Below, piece after piece: positions 44,989 through 56,767 of a stretch of DNA of 64,000 nt. This DNA comes from Lasiodiplodia sp. COLG20. Lineage: Eukaryota; Ascomycota; Dothideomycetes; Botryosphaeriales; Botryosphaeriaceae. Position 1 is the stretch's first letter. Every line of letters starts with the position of its first letter. The stretch lies in NCBI GenBank assembly GCA_009801085.1, contig VNWV01000011.1, positions 310,001 to 374,000 on the forward strand. Direction: 5' to 3'. Position numbers and translations under genes: made by a program. The notes beneath the pieces are model-generated. The model had not been told where the DNA came from, did not search any database, and was given only the letters and a program-made list of their open reading frames with translations.

Positions 44989-45639
44989 TGCTAATTTTCC
45001 TTTGCCGTATTTTTTTTTTATCACCAAGTCTGAGGCTGCACTACCGGAAGCAGATTGCGGGAGTTGAGCTCAGCTGACCCACATAATAACACATGATTCA
45101 GAGAAAGGCCTGAGAGAATTTCGTGCCTGTAGCTGTGGAGAGGCTGTCTAAAATTGCTTGTCAAATCATTGCCGTTGGCAATCGTGAAATGACCTGGAGC
45201 ATTTTGTGAGATAGAGATTCTAATTTGCGGCCTCACCGGAGGTATGCCTTTTCGTGCCGCGAATCAGCCAAGGGATGACCTTGGCACCGCGTTCTCATTT
45301 GGTCGTGGTCTTAGTTCTGCCGGCTAAGTGGCTGCCTCATTATTACGACGTCAGAATTCGTAGTGGCGAGGACTCACCCAGGGATCAATATTCTTCCACT
45401 CAATTGCTGTCATAGATGCGTGTGTCGGTGATGTACGATTCGGTCATTATAGTGAGTCATTTTGTGGTCTTGAACATTATAGGCTCATAACTGAGAAAAG
45501 GAGAACGTAAGAGTCCGCGTTGCCCGCAGGCTTGATCTTCCACCCACAGGTTATCTACATTTCAGACTTAGTATAAGCAAATGTAAGTTTCCTTATTTAT
45601 TGCTGTCTTACATACTAATCACAGATATCTAAGACGCAG
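44989..45639. other. Intergenic, no gene seen
   Basis: This is ADH 3' flank with a T run near 45011 and the promoter of the phosphorylase-domain gene. No repeat or RNA gene was recognised. Confidence 0.5.
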
Positions 45640-47511
45640 ATGATCTCTTTGAAGCCCGAACTGTACACTGTCGGTTGGATTGCGGCTCTTCCACTAGAGT
45701 TATCAGCGGCAGTCTCACTACTCGATGAGCTCCACGATGCACCTACGGATTGGAATCAACCAAAAAATGACGAGACTGATTATACATGGGGCCGAATTGG
45801 GGACCACAATATCGTTCTCGCAGCCCTTTCACAGTATGGCGACACACGTGCCGTTGCTGCTGCTATCAGGATGCGCATTTCGTTCTCAAATATTCTCTTT
45901 GGACTCATGGTTGGAGTTGGGGCGGGAGTTTCATCTGCACAGAACGATATTCGCCTGGGAGATGTCGTCATCAGCAAGCCTGGTGATAGCAGCGGTGAGG
46001 TCGTCAAGTATGACATGGTCAAGCACGAAGAGGACAAGAAAGGCCAGCGGCCTCGACTCATCGGCACGCTTAACAAGCCCCCAGAGGTACTACTCCAGGC
46101 AGTTGTTAAGCTGCAGCGGAAAGTGGAGATGTTCGAGATCCAGATACCGAGCATACTTGCTAGCATCGACGAAAAAATGCGAGTAGAAGGCGGTTATCGG
46201 TATCAGGGTGCGGAGAATGATCGGCTATTCAAGGATGCTCGACCCCATCCAGAAGGCCAGAAGGACTGCAGTAAATGTAAACGCAGGTGGGAGAAGACTC
46301 GCCGCATCCCGGACAAAGATCGTTCCAAAGGACCACAATTGTTCTTTGGCACTATAGCATCAGGCAACACGGTGGTCAAGAGCGCCAAGGGAAGAGCTGA
46401 GATTGTCAAGCTGGTGGGTAAGGATACCATGTACATCGAGATGGAGGCTGCCGGCCTGATGGATGTCATTCCGTGTCTCGTCATCCGTGGAATCTGCGAC
46501 TACGCCGATTCGCATAAGAATAAACGGTGGCAAAACTACGCGGCTGCGACAGCTGCTGCTACCGCTAAAGAACTTTTGCTTGGTATGAATGCATCCCGCT
46601 TGGAGAAAACTGAGAAGTCTTCCCTTGGGGTAGAAGAAAGTAGGTTGCACTAAACATATAAAAGACGAATCTTTCTTCAATACTGACAACACTATGCTTA
46701 AATAGGCACGCCACCTATCACTACGACACTTGCGCCAGTCAATGGAACGAACACAGAGAAAACCGCGAATGAGCTTGGCAACACGCCGAGGTGCCTGATG
46801 GGTATCTATCGGGGAAAGCTGAATTGGTATCACTATGCCATTGACGAATCCGTGACCTTCATCCTGGTTGACGGTCACGCGTCTGTGGGTGCTCGACTTG
46901 GACTCTATTGGATGTGGACAGAAGACGCAAGAGGCGCCAGGAACGCCGATCGTATTCGCCAAACGGATGTACGATCTATCAAAGAAGCTCCGCCGAACGA
47001 CTTTCGATTCATTTGCTCTGATGAACATCATACATTCGATATTACCTCAAATCGCATGGGCTTAAAGCTTCACGTCACTATGGCGAGCCCCAATGATGAC
47101 TCTACCCAATTCACCCTCGATAGACTTGATTTTCCGCAGCCTGAGAAGTTTTCGGCATCTCCTGCGCCGATGATCTATCATGGAAAAATGTTCTGGTGGG
47201 AGCACGCAGTGAACGAGTTATTTATCATCGCCCTGCCTCTGGGGATTGGTAATGATCTGCCAGTATCAGGCCATTGGCAGTGGACCACGACAGATGATGG
47301 AAAGAAGAAGCATGCTGTCAATATGGTGGGAATGCAGAGGTGCCAGGTCAATCAGGCCGGTTTGGTCGAGACGTTTCGATTTCCGCAGCAAGACAGTTAC
47401 TATCAGTTCGAGTGCACCCCAGTGAGCGGCTGCAGAGCTCTCAGTACCACGATGAGTTCGAATGGCGGACGGTGGTCGAAGACGTTCACGCTGTATTTAC
47501 AACAGTGGTGA
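45640..47511 (+). CDS. Nucleoside phosphorylase (PNP_UDP) domain fused to a duplicated unknown domain
   Basis: Exons 45640-46639 and 46706-47511 give 601 aa. Residues 1 to about 320 are a PNP_UDP_1 phosphorylase fold: VGWIAALPLELSAA, LVGVGAGVSS-like GLMVGVGAGVSS, LGDVVISKP, the nucleoside-site MYIEMEAAGLMD and RGICDYADSHKNKRWQNYAA. In fungi this domain is often the N-terminal effector of NLR-like proteins, but no NACHT, ankyrin or TPR follows. Instead, after the 66-base intron and a Thr/Pro/Asn linker, two related units appear. Unit A (about 366-460) starts GIYRGKLNWYHYAIDE and unit B (about 489-601) starts MIYHGKMFWWEHAVNE; each later has a W-x-W-T. The role of the C-terminal pair is unknown. 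Confidence 0.85.
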
Positions 47512-47645
47512 TTGAGACATATCACAGTTGCGATTTCTTATTTTGTGTTTGGAGTTCATCTTCAATTATTTTGAAAAGAGTATTTACAGGAATGCTACGT
47601 TGCCATGCTCCTCTCTCGAGGAAGCAATCCTTCAAGCTCAACCGC

Positions 47646-48669
47646 TTACAAGCCAGAGAGGGTGTTGCCGGCCTTGCCAACAACAGCAGCCTTGACTGCG
47701 CTGGCCTCAACGGCGGTGTAAGTGTAGGGCATCTCGGTGAGGGTACCCTCAGGGGCCTCGTTGGTGGAGGTTCCCCACTCGTTGCCACGGGCGACGGCGT
47801 AGCCATCCTCCTTGGAGTCGACGGAGACGAGGGCCTGGACGACGTTGTCGAAGACGTTGTTCTCGACGAGGACCTGGGCGCCCATGCGGGTGTTGATGCC
47901 GGAGACGGAGACGTTCTCGAAGTAGTTGTTGACGACGTGGACGGTGCCGAAGCGGACGAGCGGGCAGCGCGAGCCGACGTTGCTCCAGTAGTTGTTGTAG
48001 TAGGTGACGTGCAGCTTGCCCGTGTCCTCATCGGCGTTGGAGTCGGAGTGGCCGACGAGCGAGTTCTTGTGGTGGTCGTGGAAGTAGACGTTGGAGACGG
48101 TGACGTAGTCGGCGCCGTGCGAGATGTCGAGCAGGCCGTCGTAGAAGTCCTTGTCGGCGGACAGGTCGCTGGACAGGTCGCAGTGGTCGACCCAGACGTT
48201 GGTGGAGCCGTCGATGGCGATGGCGTCACCGCCGGTGTCGGCCTCGACCTTGGAGATGGCCAGGTTGCGGATGATGACGTTCTTGGCGTCACGGACGAGC
48301 AGACCGATGCCCTCAAGGCCGGAGCTGGAGTCAACACCAAGGATGGACTGAGAGATACGTTAGCTGATTGGACTTGATGGAAGGCGGAGAATAACGTACC
48401 TTGTTGGAGCCGACGTAGATCTTCTCCTTGCCGGTGATCTTGCCCTTGATGTAGACGACCTGGGCGGTGTCATCACCCTTCTTGAGCGCAGCCGTCATCT
48501 CGGGCAGCGAGGAGATGGTGGTGGTAGCACCGCCGGCACCACCAGTGACGCCGCCGTTCTGCGAGGCGTAGCCAACGGGAGTGGCAGCCTCCGCACGCCT
48601 CTCGGCCATGGGGACAGCACACGCCAGGTGCGCGAGGGCCGCCAGGGCCAGAGTGGAAATGAACTTCAT
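47646..48669 (-). CDS. Secreted pectate lyase, PL1 family
   Basis: Minus-strand exons 48669-48400 and 48347-47646 give 323 aa. It cleaves polygalacturonate by calcium-dependent beta-elimination. A signal peptide (MKFISTLALAALAHLACAVP) and a likely propeptide ending ERR come first. The parallel beta-helix core shows NVIIRNLAIS, NVWVDHCDLSSD with calcium-binding Asp residues, YVTVSNVYFHDHHKNSLVGHSD, and the catalytic block YWSNVGSRCPLVRFGTVHVVNNYF containing the conserved R-x-P-x-x-R pattern. Codon use is strongly optimised (C/G-ending). It is close in layout to the pectate lyase A group. Its 3' end faces the phosphorylase-domain gene, 134 bases away. Confidence 0.94.
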
Positions 48670-49699
48670 GGTGAAGGGATAGAAGAGAGTTGGTTGCTGT
48701 GAAAAGAAGGTGAAGCTGATGCTGGAGAAAAAAGTGACATTCACGCTGAGATAGCCGCCTATATGTATGTCCCCATGGCACCGTACGGTGACGCCCGCGG
48801 CAGATCTGTAACGATTCGTGGAAGCGAGGTCGCTCGATGGCGGAGATTCAATGGTCCGCTTGAAACATGGGCGGGACGAGAAACAGACGGAGTCACGGCC
48901 CGCGGTGGTGTCACAGCACGCCCAACTCACACGGCAGGGCCCGAGCAGGAGTCCAAAAGCAGGCCTCGCGACTCCCGTTTCGTTCTTTCAGAGCCATGAA
49001 ACAGGGGCTTGTGCATGAAGGCCGTGTGGGGTGCATCTCCCGCCAAGCGCGGGTCGTTTATTGTCCTCCGGCTTCTGCACCGATCTGGTCCGGCCCTGCG
49101 GCTAGTGTCGCCCTCACTGGTGGACACTCCAACGGAGGCGGCTCTGCGCAATTTGCGCCCTTGTTTCACGGCCGCCCGCCCAGCCCAGAAGCGAGGCCTT
49201 GGCGTTTGCGGAAGCTTGGCGTCCACGAGAGCTTGGCGGTTTCGCGACGCTCAATCTCCCTTTCCGGCGCGGATGCTTCGTTTATGAGACGCTGTTTGGG
49301 GAGGTGGTGTTTGGTGTTTGGCTTGGCGCCCTCCGGAGACGTGGTAAGGAGGCGATGCGAGCACGCAACACGATCCGGAGTTGGTCCGCCGGAGACCGCA
49401 GCTAAAAATTCCATCCACTCATGAGCCGCCGCGAGCAGCCGCCATTATTAAGCTTAAGCTGGATGATGCACGTAAGAGTAGTCCCCTCTGCTGATCACTT
49501 GCATAGATCTTGCGAAGTGCTTACCGCCAACACAACACCACCAACCGGCTCACCTCTTCATCCCTTTCTCAGTACGGGATTACCTAACAAATGCCTCGCT
49601 TCCCCTATCCAAGCCGAAAACGCCACCGCGTATCCATACATCCCACCGAAAACCCCACACCACCACTTCGATCCCATCTCACCGCAACGAACCCCCTAC

Positions 49700-50420
49700 T
49701 CACGCCTCCTCAATAAACTCCGTCGTATCCGGAACAACTTTCAACACGACACTCACCTGCTCCCGCACCCGCTTCCCGACCTCGTTCCCCCTCACCCACG
49801 CTACAGCAATCTATCATGCACTCTCTATGGCTTCCCTTGCATGTTCGGCTTGGCACCTGGCGCATTTCGATCCCTGACTATAGTTGGGCAAAGTCTCGAT
49901 ACCAGTCTGGGTCGTGATGTCACGGATGAGGATATCATTGACCAGTCCACGATCCAGCAAGATCACGACGAGAGGATCGATCGCGCTTGAGATGGCCAGG
50001 AGCCGCCGGAAGGAGCCGACGAGTTCCTGTTCCCGGAAGCTCCCGCCCATCTCATGGCCATCTCGAACCGGGCCGTTGTAGAGACCGACTCGGACACGAT
50101 TCGGGATGCGCTGAGTTGACGTCAACTGCCGTGTTTGCAATCCTGAAGATTTGCGTGGTGGAATTTAATTACAGGCGCACGCTGGTATCTTTAGCTCTTC
50201 TGACACCTTTCTCACCCGGTAGGGCTGATTGCGTCATAGCATGTCGCAAGTCCACGGCACATCACGGTAGCAGTTCAAGTACTGTGACAAGAGGACAAGG
50301 ATCGGCCTTGTTTCTACGCACTCTGGGCCTACTTGTCTGCTCTGGAAACCTTGCATCTTGACATCGAGTACATTGAGTGTTTGATTAAGTACCGTGGCGG
50401 TCGTTTTGTAGGGCACGCTT
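49700..50420 (-). pseudogene. Possible unrecognised or decayed gene, minus strand
   Basis: Three neighbouring minus-strand segments read like real protein but sit in different frames: about 50416-50240 (ending YLNCYRDVPWTCDML), about 50140-49920 (RIPNRVRVGLYNGP...SAIDPLVVILLDRG...RDITTQT) and about 49800-49700 (WVRGNEVGKRVREQ...VPDTTEFIEEA, then stop). A GTATCG donor and a GCTGTAG acceptor could join the last two in phase. I could not join the first or find a start, and I recognise no family. It could be a spliced gene with a missed 5' part or a relic. Confidence 0.25.
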
Positions 50421-51335
50421 GATTCAATGGCCAGGAAGAGCCACGCGGATTTTGGCGAACGGCGAGGCTGACGACTTCACTGACGAAATTAGAACGGGTC
50501 CGGAGTGCAGTCCGCTGGCCTTGGCCAGTCCCATATAGGGCTCCAGATAAGCAAGCGGGTACTGGGAATCAGGAAAGTTCCGGGCGCCAAGACCGGTAGA
50601 TTGCCAAATGCCGTATAGAACACCAGAGTGACTACTATCAGCAAGGGCGATTTGCAGCCCGGACAGTGAGCATTTCTAGTAATTAGCATCTTTAGTATCA
50701 TCAGCACCTTGATTGTCTAGTATCGTCAGCAAGTTCTTTACTATGCGGTACAATTTTACGTAGAATTTAAACATTTAGTTACGTCCACTTCATGTTCACT
50801 TTTTCTCTTTTTTGAAACAAGATAAAACAAGTCAAAAGTCTTCATTTTTATCAAACCTCGACTCCGGCGGGTATACTAGCGTCTACTTACTCGTTCGTTC
50901 GTATTTTCGTATCTTCTCATCTTTATGTGTTGACGCGTAGGAAAAAAAATCTACGCACGGACTTAGTCAATCGTACTAATTGTACTAGCGGCGCTGGCGG
51001 TATTGGCGGTGCTAGCTACTACTCCAATTGCCGTGTTACTTATGTGTCTCTATCCAGCACTGAATGTTCAGCCAGCAGGCAAGGAATGCTTCTGATGAGA
51101 GCCTTGCGCATCTGCGAAACTTTTTTTTTTTTTTCATTCCACGGCACGTTACTGCCTCTTGCACTTACCATGTAATCAGAGACCAACCTGTGCATTAATT
51201 CTTTAAAAGCAAGGCCGTTGCAATTATCTACAGTTTGTAACAGCGAGAATCATTCATTACTATTCTGGAATGGCCTGTGTTCATTGCGCACGTGTTCTTT
51301 CATCAACCTTTTTTTTTTTTTTTTTTTTTTTTTTT

Positions 51336-51438
51336 GCGCATCATATACGAAATCTGTTTGATAATCAACTATGACAAGCTATTGGGATATGAAAGCATGT
51401 CATAGTTGATTATCAAACAGATTTCGTATATGATGCGC
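51336..51438. repeat. Perfect 41-base inverted repeat (foldback) next to a long T tract
   Basis: Arms 51336-51376 and 51398-51438 are exact reverse complements over 41 bases, separated by a 21-base loop. An uninterrupted run of about 27 T precedes the left arm directly. Such exactness suggests a recent event: a foldback or MITE-like insertion, a hairpin RNA template, or an assembly artefact. No clear target duplication is seen. Confidence 0.85.
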
Positions 51439-52168
51439 AAGTCAACGATAAGGACTACACAGCCGTGTGTGGTGATACCTTGCTTATCATATGCAGAGCT
51501 TAGGTGATATGTCCAAAAAAATCTTCTCTTCTGGATCCAGTTTCACTGAACTCGGAGCAAAGGAGCTGTATGTGGGGTGTCGGCTCTTCTTCACCCGATT
51601 CCCGTGCGGGCGGGGTAACATGTTGCGAGACAGCTGCTGTGTAGTCAGCAAACGGTATTTCAAGCGACATTCTCATTCGTGTATCTCATAACCCTATCAG
51701 TCTTATGATTCCATTCGATGCGTTACTCCGGGGGGTGGTGCTTTGGTTTTTCCTGATTTGTCCTCGATCCTCTCTACAGATCTCCTTTAAACGGTAAATA
51801 ACGATAAAAACGAAGAGACCTAATTGCATTTGTGGAACTTGTAAATGGAATATGGGGATCACCGAACTAATTTTGACATCATAAGTTCTATATTAGGAGC
51901 AATCATGACAAGAATCTTCCTTGATCTTCACGGTTACGGAAAATGTTTGTTTCTTGGCCGAATATTTCTACAGGGAATATGTTTGAATCCACGAATAGCT
52001 ATCTCCCCCAATATGTGATTGACAATCATCTGCTCGACAGACCGAGAATACTCGGGCCTTTTTTGTGCGAGACAACGCTCCGCTCGAGAACTTAAGTATA
52101 TGCCGGTTGTCGTGTGAGAAGTACTCCATTCCATCGAGAAGTCATCATTTTGTGGGTCGTGTAACACG

Positions 52169-55100
52169 ATGTTTGCTCACTCCGTCTTTATCCTCGGGCT
52201 TTTGGCCTTGGGGCCCGCCATCTCTCACTGTCAGGGGGTCTCTCTCACTCCTGAAGATGGATCCGTCGTATTGGCGGACGAACAAACCATTCCCAATATC
52301 TTTGTTGCCTCGAACGAATCCTATGCCGTCTTCCGAGCAGCTAACGATCTCGCAGTCGACTTCGGTCGTGTCGTCGGAACCAACGGTACCGTGATCCGAA
52401 ACGACACCCTGACGTCGGTCAACAACGGCAGCCTCATCATTATTGGAACACTCGGCACGTCCGGTCTCATTGATGGGCTCGTCGAAGATGGAAAGCTGGA
52501 TACGGCTGAGGTCCAAGGCCAATGGGAAGCATACGTACAGCAGATTGTCTTCGACCCCATTGAAGATGTCTCCGAAGCACTGGTCATTGCAGGTAGCGAT
52601 CGGAGAGGCACAATATTCGGCATATACGACGTTTCAGAGTCCATGGGCGTCTCCCCTTGGTACTGGTGGGCTGACGTCCCTGTTCGACCAGCCAACACTA
52701 TTTACGCCGCACCAGATGCCAAGATTCAAGGACCACCATCAGTAAAATATCGCGGCATTTTCATCAACGACGAAGTCGTGTGCTTGACTGGATGGGCCAA
52801 GGATCGCTTCAACAAGAGTGACTACGGTAGTCCTTTCACTGGGGATTTCTACAAACTGGTGTTCGAGCTTCTTCTCCGACTGAAAGCGAATTACCTCTGG
52901 CCTGCAATGAAGGCAAGCATGTTCTACGTCGACGATACTACGAACGGGGAGTTAGCCGACTCCTACGGGATTGTGATGGGGACAAGTCACACGGAACCTA
53001 TGGCAAGAGCAACGGACGAGCAAGAACGGTTCTTGAGCGGTGCATGGGACTGGGGTGACAACTCTGAAAATATTACGGAGTTTATGCGAGTTGGTGTGAA
53101 CCGATCAAGCGATTGGGAAACATTGTATACCGTTGGGATGCGTGGCGAGGGCGATACCGAATCGCCTACTCTCACGGCGTCGCAGCTTGAGCAAATCATT
53201 CAAACACAACAGGAGATCCTTCAAGACGGTCGCAAGACCTCTGTTGAGCAGACACCCCAAGCTTGGGCTCTATACAAGGTGAGCGAAAAATTACACTGAA
53301 ACAAAGAGATTCTTACTATGGACAGGAAGTGGGGAAATACTATCAAGCCGGCATGAATGTCCCTGACGATATCACGCTTTTATGGTCCGACGACAATTTC
53401 GGAAATCTTCTGCGGACGCCTTATCCAAATGAAACAGACAGAGCCGGTGGAGCTGGCGTATACTACCATCTTAGTTACGTCGGGAGACCGAGAATCTGGG
53501 ACTGGATTAACGAGGTCCAGCTCATCAAGACATGGGAGCAAATGCATCTTGCATATGAAAAACAAGCCAGGCAAGTTTGGGTAGTTAATGTTGGGGATAT
53601 CAAGCCTATGGTATATGCCCCCTGCTACTTCGACCTTATTTCTGCTAATGCCATCAATCAATAGGAGATCCCAATGTCACATTTCCTGGACATGGCGTAC
53701 GATATGTCGAAACATCAAAAGCCCACTAGTACAACCGCTTGGTTGAAGGATTGGGCAGGTCGGCAGTTCGGATCCGCAGTTGCCGAAAGTACAGCAGCTA
53801 TTGTCAATCAATACGGCGTACTGGCTATGAGAAGAAAGTACCAAGCACTCAATATGCCGCCATTCATCTACAGCACGTTGAACTACGATGAAGCGACAAG
53901 GGCGCTTGATGAATGGAACGCTCTTCTTACTACTACACAGGCTATCTATGAATCATTGAATGAGCAGACGCAGTGGGCCTTTTACCAGATGGTCCTACAT
54001 CCAGTGCTGGCGGGGAAGGTTGTCAGTGAGCTGTTCATCAAGACCGAACTCGGGAAAGCGTACAGAATCCAACACCGAACCAGTACAAATGTGCTGGCTA
54101 GCGAAGCACGTGCAGCATTCTCCCGAGACGCCGAGATTTCTGAGCAGTACAATTCGATGAACGGGTCCAAATGGAACCACATAATGGAAGAAATCCACAT
54201 TGGATTTGTCACCTGGTACGCCTCCGGGAAGCAAAACATCTTGCCAACGCTGTCATATGTGGATGACAGTACAGTTCCCGAGTCCGGGATCATGGGAATC
54301 AGTGTTGAGGGGAGCAACCTCACATCACCTGGAGGTCCTGACTTATTCCTTTTGCCGGTCGATCCGTTCATGCCGCCAAACTACGCGAGATGGTTGGACG
54401 TTTACACCAGAGACAATGGGACCTTGGCGTATCAAATCACATCAAACGTCTCGTATGTTTCAATCAGCAACTCTTCTGGTAAACTTTCGGCCCCTGGGAA
54501 TAGCTCTGATGTACGCTGCCATATCACCGTGGACTGGGACAGCGCACCAACGGGCGTTAGCTGGGCGGCCTTGCATGTCACCCAGACAGATGCCGATGGC
54601 ATTGAAACGATAGCGTACCTCCCTGTCAACAAAACAGCTGTTGCTGAAGGGTTCACCGGGTATGTCGAGTCCAATGGCGTCATCTCAATTGAAGCGGCAC
54701 ATTTCAGCGATGCAGAGACGCAAAACGGGTCTTTTTACGTTGAACTGCCCTTCTACGGGCGAACTCTCTCGGGTGTCAAGATCTGGCCGGTCACCATTCC
54801 ATCCCAAACCACAGAGACTGCCCCGAAGCTGTTGTACGACTTTTATACCTTCTCCAGCAATGTTGCAGCAAGCGTGGTTGTGTACTTAGGTGGATCGAGG
54901 AATCATGACGAGACTCGTCCCCTGCGATATGCATTTTCCATCGATGACGGTGAGCCGACGGAGGTGCAGCCCGTACCACGCAGTGCGTTGGGGTCTGACC
55001 CGGATGGATGGGCTGATTCGGCGGTTACGGGTGGCTGGAATGTGAGTACGCCTATCAATGGATCTCTTGAACCAGGCGCGCACTCATTGAATCTATGGTT

Positions 55101-55203
55101 GTTGGAACCTGGTGTGGTTGTGCAGAAAGTTGCAATCGATCTTGGCGGTATGAGACAGAATGGCTTAGGGCCTCCGGAAAGCTTTAAGTTGGAGGGATTG
55201 TAG
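52169..55203 (+). CDS. Secreted GH115 alpha-glucuronidase (xylan)
   Basis: Exons 52169-53278, 53326-53610 and 53665-55203 give 977 aa. GH115 enzymes remove (4-O-methyl-)glucuronic acid from the backbone of glucuronoxylan. A signal peptide (MFAHSVFILGLLALGPAISH) leads. Family blocks include the SDRRGTIFGIYDVSE segment, SPWYWWADVPV, KYRGIFINDE, LLRLKANYLWPAM, GIVMGTSHTEPM, ITLLWSDDNFGNLLR with acidic residues in the active-site region, WVVNVGDIKP and EIPMSHFLDMAYD. The C-terminal 330 residues form the beta-rich accessory region (VESNGVISIEAAHFS). There are many N-glycosylation sequons. Length agrees with the family (900-1000 aa). Confidence 0.94.
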
Positions 55204-55634
55204 GGTAGCTTTCGGATGTTGCTTTCGGTTCTTTCAGTAACAAAATCATGCTTCTTATAATTGCAATCTCCCGGACCCTGCTCTTGTCAATGTTAACGAG
55301 AGTGAGTATGGCTTAATGCTTGTACTTTTTCTCCTCAGGAGCATTAGCTATGAACCTCGTGCAACTGTATCCTACGGATTTGGATTTGAGGCTGCACAAG
55401 CGCGTATGGGAATTTGGGGATGGGTCGTTCCGTAGGCAGTCATGCAATCATCGCGGCTTTTGATCACAGGATAAACCCTTGTTAATTGTAAATAATTGTC
55501 TTTCAACCCCACTAGATGATGAATAGATAACAACACTGAGTATTCTTGAGGCTATATAGTATTCAAAGGAGTGTTTGTTTTCTGAACGCTTCATGCATTT
55601 TGACTGTAGAAACCCAAAGCTTTGGGCCATTTAG
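55204..55634. other. Intergenic, 3' flanks of two convergent genes
   Basis: No gene, repeat or RNA gene was recognised. The region is moderately AT-rich. Confidence 0.5.
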
Positions 55635-56767
55635 TTAGGCGGTGAGGTGACATTTACTGTGGCGATGGTAAGCTCCAGTTTCTTCAATGTTATTATGCAT
55701 GTGGGGAAACTCACTACTGATCCCGGAGATGCCTGCAATCAAGCCGTTTTCGGTTGGTCTGCGGGCGTGAAGATTTTCCCACAGCGCTCTGAACTGAACA
55801 ACCTCCTGAGGCTTGTAGCGCTCGTGCACGTTGGCCAGACCGCTGAAGTCTTCCTCACCGCCGAACCTCTCTGGAAATTTGAGACCCTGCAGCTCCTCCC
55901 TAATCTTTTCCTCCATCTCTACCTTGGCAGGGTGGTCATCCTCAAACAGATAAGCCCACTTACGCATGCTAACAACGCCACGGCCACTGGATAGACAAAG
56001 GCGCTGTTCTGGCTTTGCCTTGCGAAACACTCACCCAACCGTCTAGAAAGCTGGATATCGAACCGCGTCAGCGATTTCGGAAAGCTTCCTGGCCTGCACA
56101 GCTGATCTCTGTCATCTCTGATGGCGCAGGCAAGTCTTCCACGCTCGCGATTTTGCTCTGATCCAAAAAGCTCCGGTAGGAATTCGTGGAGACCCTCCCC
56201 CAGGAGGTCCTGAAGCGAAGCGACTCGATAGTCTGTTTTGGCCGAGCTGATGCCACCGCGCACGAGATACTCGCCGAGATAGTAATGGCGCTCGAGCTGC
56301 TTGTCGAATGGTTGAATGCCATAAGCATCGTACAGCGCGGTTGCCGCCCAGACGGGGATAGCAAAATTGGATGTATCGAGAACGGCAATGTAGACACGCG
56401 ACTCGGGCTCGGACCAGTAGTACAGCTTCCGCATGGCGTGGCGCAGCGCACATAGCAGTGAGCTGGTCCATGAAGTGAACTCGGATCTGTGCGTTGTATC
56501 CCACATCAAGTGCTTCTCGATCATCACTCGCGTGCTTTCTTCATCCCCAGAGGCTTGGTAGAGCCAGTTGGGATCATCCGGGATGATGCTTAAAGCATTG
56601 TTCGCGTCTAAACTGCCGCGTGAACTGGCCGAAAAGGCTCGAAAGAGGTAGCGTGGGACGCGCAGCCGGGCCTCTGGTATGGTGCTTGTTAGAGTAGTGT
56701 TCTCCACATGAGAAATCGAGTGTATCGTACCGTTGAGGTCTTTGAACTGCTGTTCCGTCATGTACAT
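55635..56767 (-). CDS. Uncharacterised protein with ADP-ribosyltransferase-like R / S-x-T-S motifs (DUF7587-like)
   Basis: I do not recognise a named gene. Exon 1 is 56767-55964. A second exon clearly codes in another frame (EEKIREELQGLKFPERFGGEEDFSG) down to 55635, and a short intron of 47 bases (55963-55917) or 41 bases restores phase, giving about 361 aa. The N-terminal half has VPRYLFRAFS, then SEFTSWTSSLLCALRHAMRKL and RVYIAVLDTS. This order, an Arg in a first strand, an S/T-rich strand followed by a helix, then an aliphatic strand, recalls ADP-ribosyltransferase-fold proteins and the fungal DUF7587 group. The C-terminus may contain one more intron near 55727. Function is unknown. Confidence 0.65.

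Larger units (their letters stand above)
48670..52168. other. 3.5 kb gene-poor region with foldback and oligo-T tracts
   Basis: It is GC-rich near the pectate lyase (to about 50400) and AT-rich from about 50700 to 51900. It holds a possible decayed or unrecognised minus-strand gene at about 49700-50420, oligo-T tracts at about 51121-51134 and 51309-51335, and a perfect foldback at 51336-51438. No complete gene is supported. Confidence 0.45.
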
